Assembly: GCF_000282515.1 (NCBI RefSeq)
Contig: NZ_AKJD01000076.1
Coordinates: forward strand, 1-64,000
DNA: 64,000 nt
Direction: 5' to 3'
Source: Pseudomonas sp. GM80
Lineage (GTDB): Bacteria; Pseudomonadota; Gammaproteobacteria; Pseudomonadales; Pseudomonadaceae
The position numbers were made by a program, and so were the translations under genes. The notes beneath the pieces are model-generated. The model saw only the letters and a program-made list of their open reading frames with translations, searched no databases and was not told the DNA's origin. Below, piece after piece: positions 63,917 through 64,000 of this stretch. Positions within the stretch are counted from its first letter, which is position 1. Every line of letters begins with the position of its first letter.

Positions 63917-64000
63917 AGGGCAGAAGCCGAACGCGCCGCGCTCCTCACCACTCAACAGGATGAGCGCAAGCTCGGCTGCAGCTTTTGATCTTGATCCACA

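Overview
The window is a chromosomal segment of a fluorescent Pseudomonas, most likely P. fluorescens group. The evidence is the conserved core gene order (rpsP-rimM-trmD-rplS, hom-thrC, dsbC-xerD, ffh, recJ), Pseudomonas-restricted small proteins (DUF3509, DUF6124), a Pseudomonas-type GlcNAc PTS locus and many REP/REPIN-like repeats. I see no transposase, tRNA, rRNA or CRISPR array. This is read from sequence alone, without database searches.

Layout. (1) 1-9.9 kb is a type VI secretion (T6SS) cargo island: the 3' end of a vgrG, a DUF4123 adaptor, a VasX-like membrane toxin of about 1126 aa and a multi-pass membrane protein (probable immunity). After these come remnants: an orphan toxin C-terminal module without a normal start, a second immunity-like gene broken by an in-frame stop, an unassigned open frame and a lipoprotein. 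From the toxin onward this island is visibly richer in A+T than its neighbours. (2) 9.9-21 kb holds a DUF533 protein and then a LysR regulator, two aldehyde dehydrogenases flanking a YdcSTUV-like polyamine-type ABC importer, and an APC permease, which together look like uptake and oxidation of an amine or aminoaldehyde. (3) 21-22.9 kb holds a two-gene AAA ATPase plus RloB (Toprim-like) pair resembling the AbiL/RloAB abortive-infection systems. (4) 23-31.7 kb holds a small conserved protein, OpgD, an Old Yellow Enzyme, RecJ, a YaeQ-like protein, a class III CoA transferase and a TIGR02285-like periplasmic protein. (5) 31.8-34.2 kb holds DUF3509, a stand-alone degenerate receiver domain and a BvgS-like sensor that lacks its kinase, apparently a decayed two-component locus.

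(6) 34.3-49.8 kb is core: thrC-hom, dsbC, xerD (with a duplicated tail), a CPA1 antiporter, an acyl-CoA thioesterase, rplS-trmD-rimM-rpsP, ffh, a CcsA/YpjD-like protein, a CNNM/CorC protein and an MFS symporter. (7) 49.9-54.5 kb holds purT, a VUT-family transporter, DUF1289, a gamma-carbonic-anhydrase-like protein, two Nudix hydrolases and an L,D-transpeptidase. (8) 54.7-62.2 kb is the N-acetylglucosamine regulon nagR-nagA-(SIS deaminase)-nagF-nagE, with a promoter overlapped by repeated GGTATT half-sites. (9) 62.2-64 kb holds a hypothetical gene and a DUF6124 gene preceded by a strongly structured 5' region, then a cluster of REP elements.

The most unusual features are the T6SS toxin/immunity array with an orphan toxin tip, the structured leader of the DUF6124 gene, the roughly 158-bp palindrome abutting the ffh stop codon, the REP-linked duplication of the xerD 3' end, and the kinase-less sensor with its degenerate receiver.
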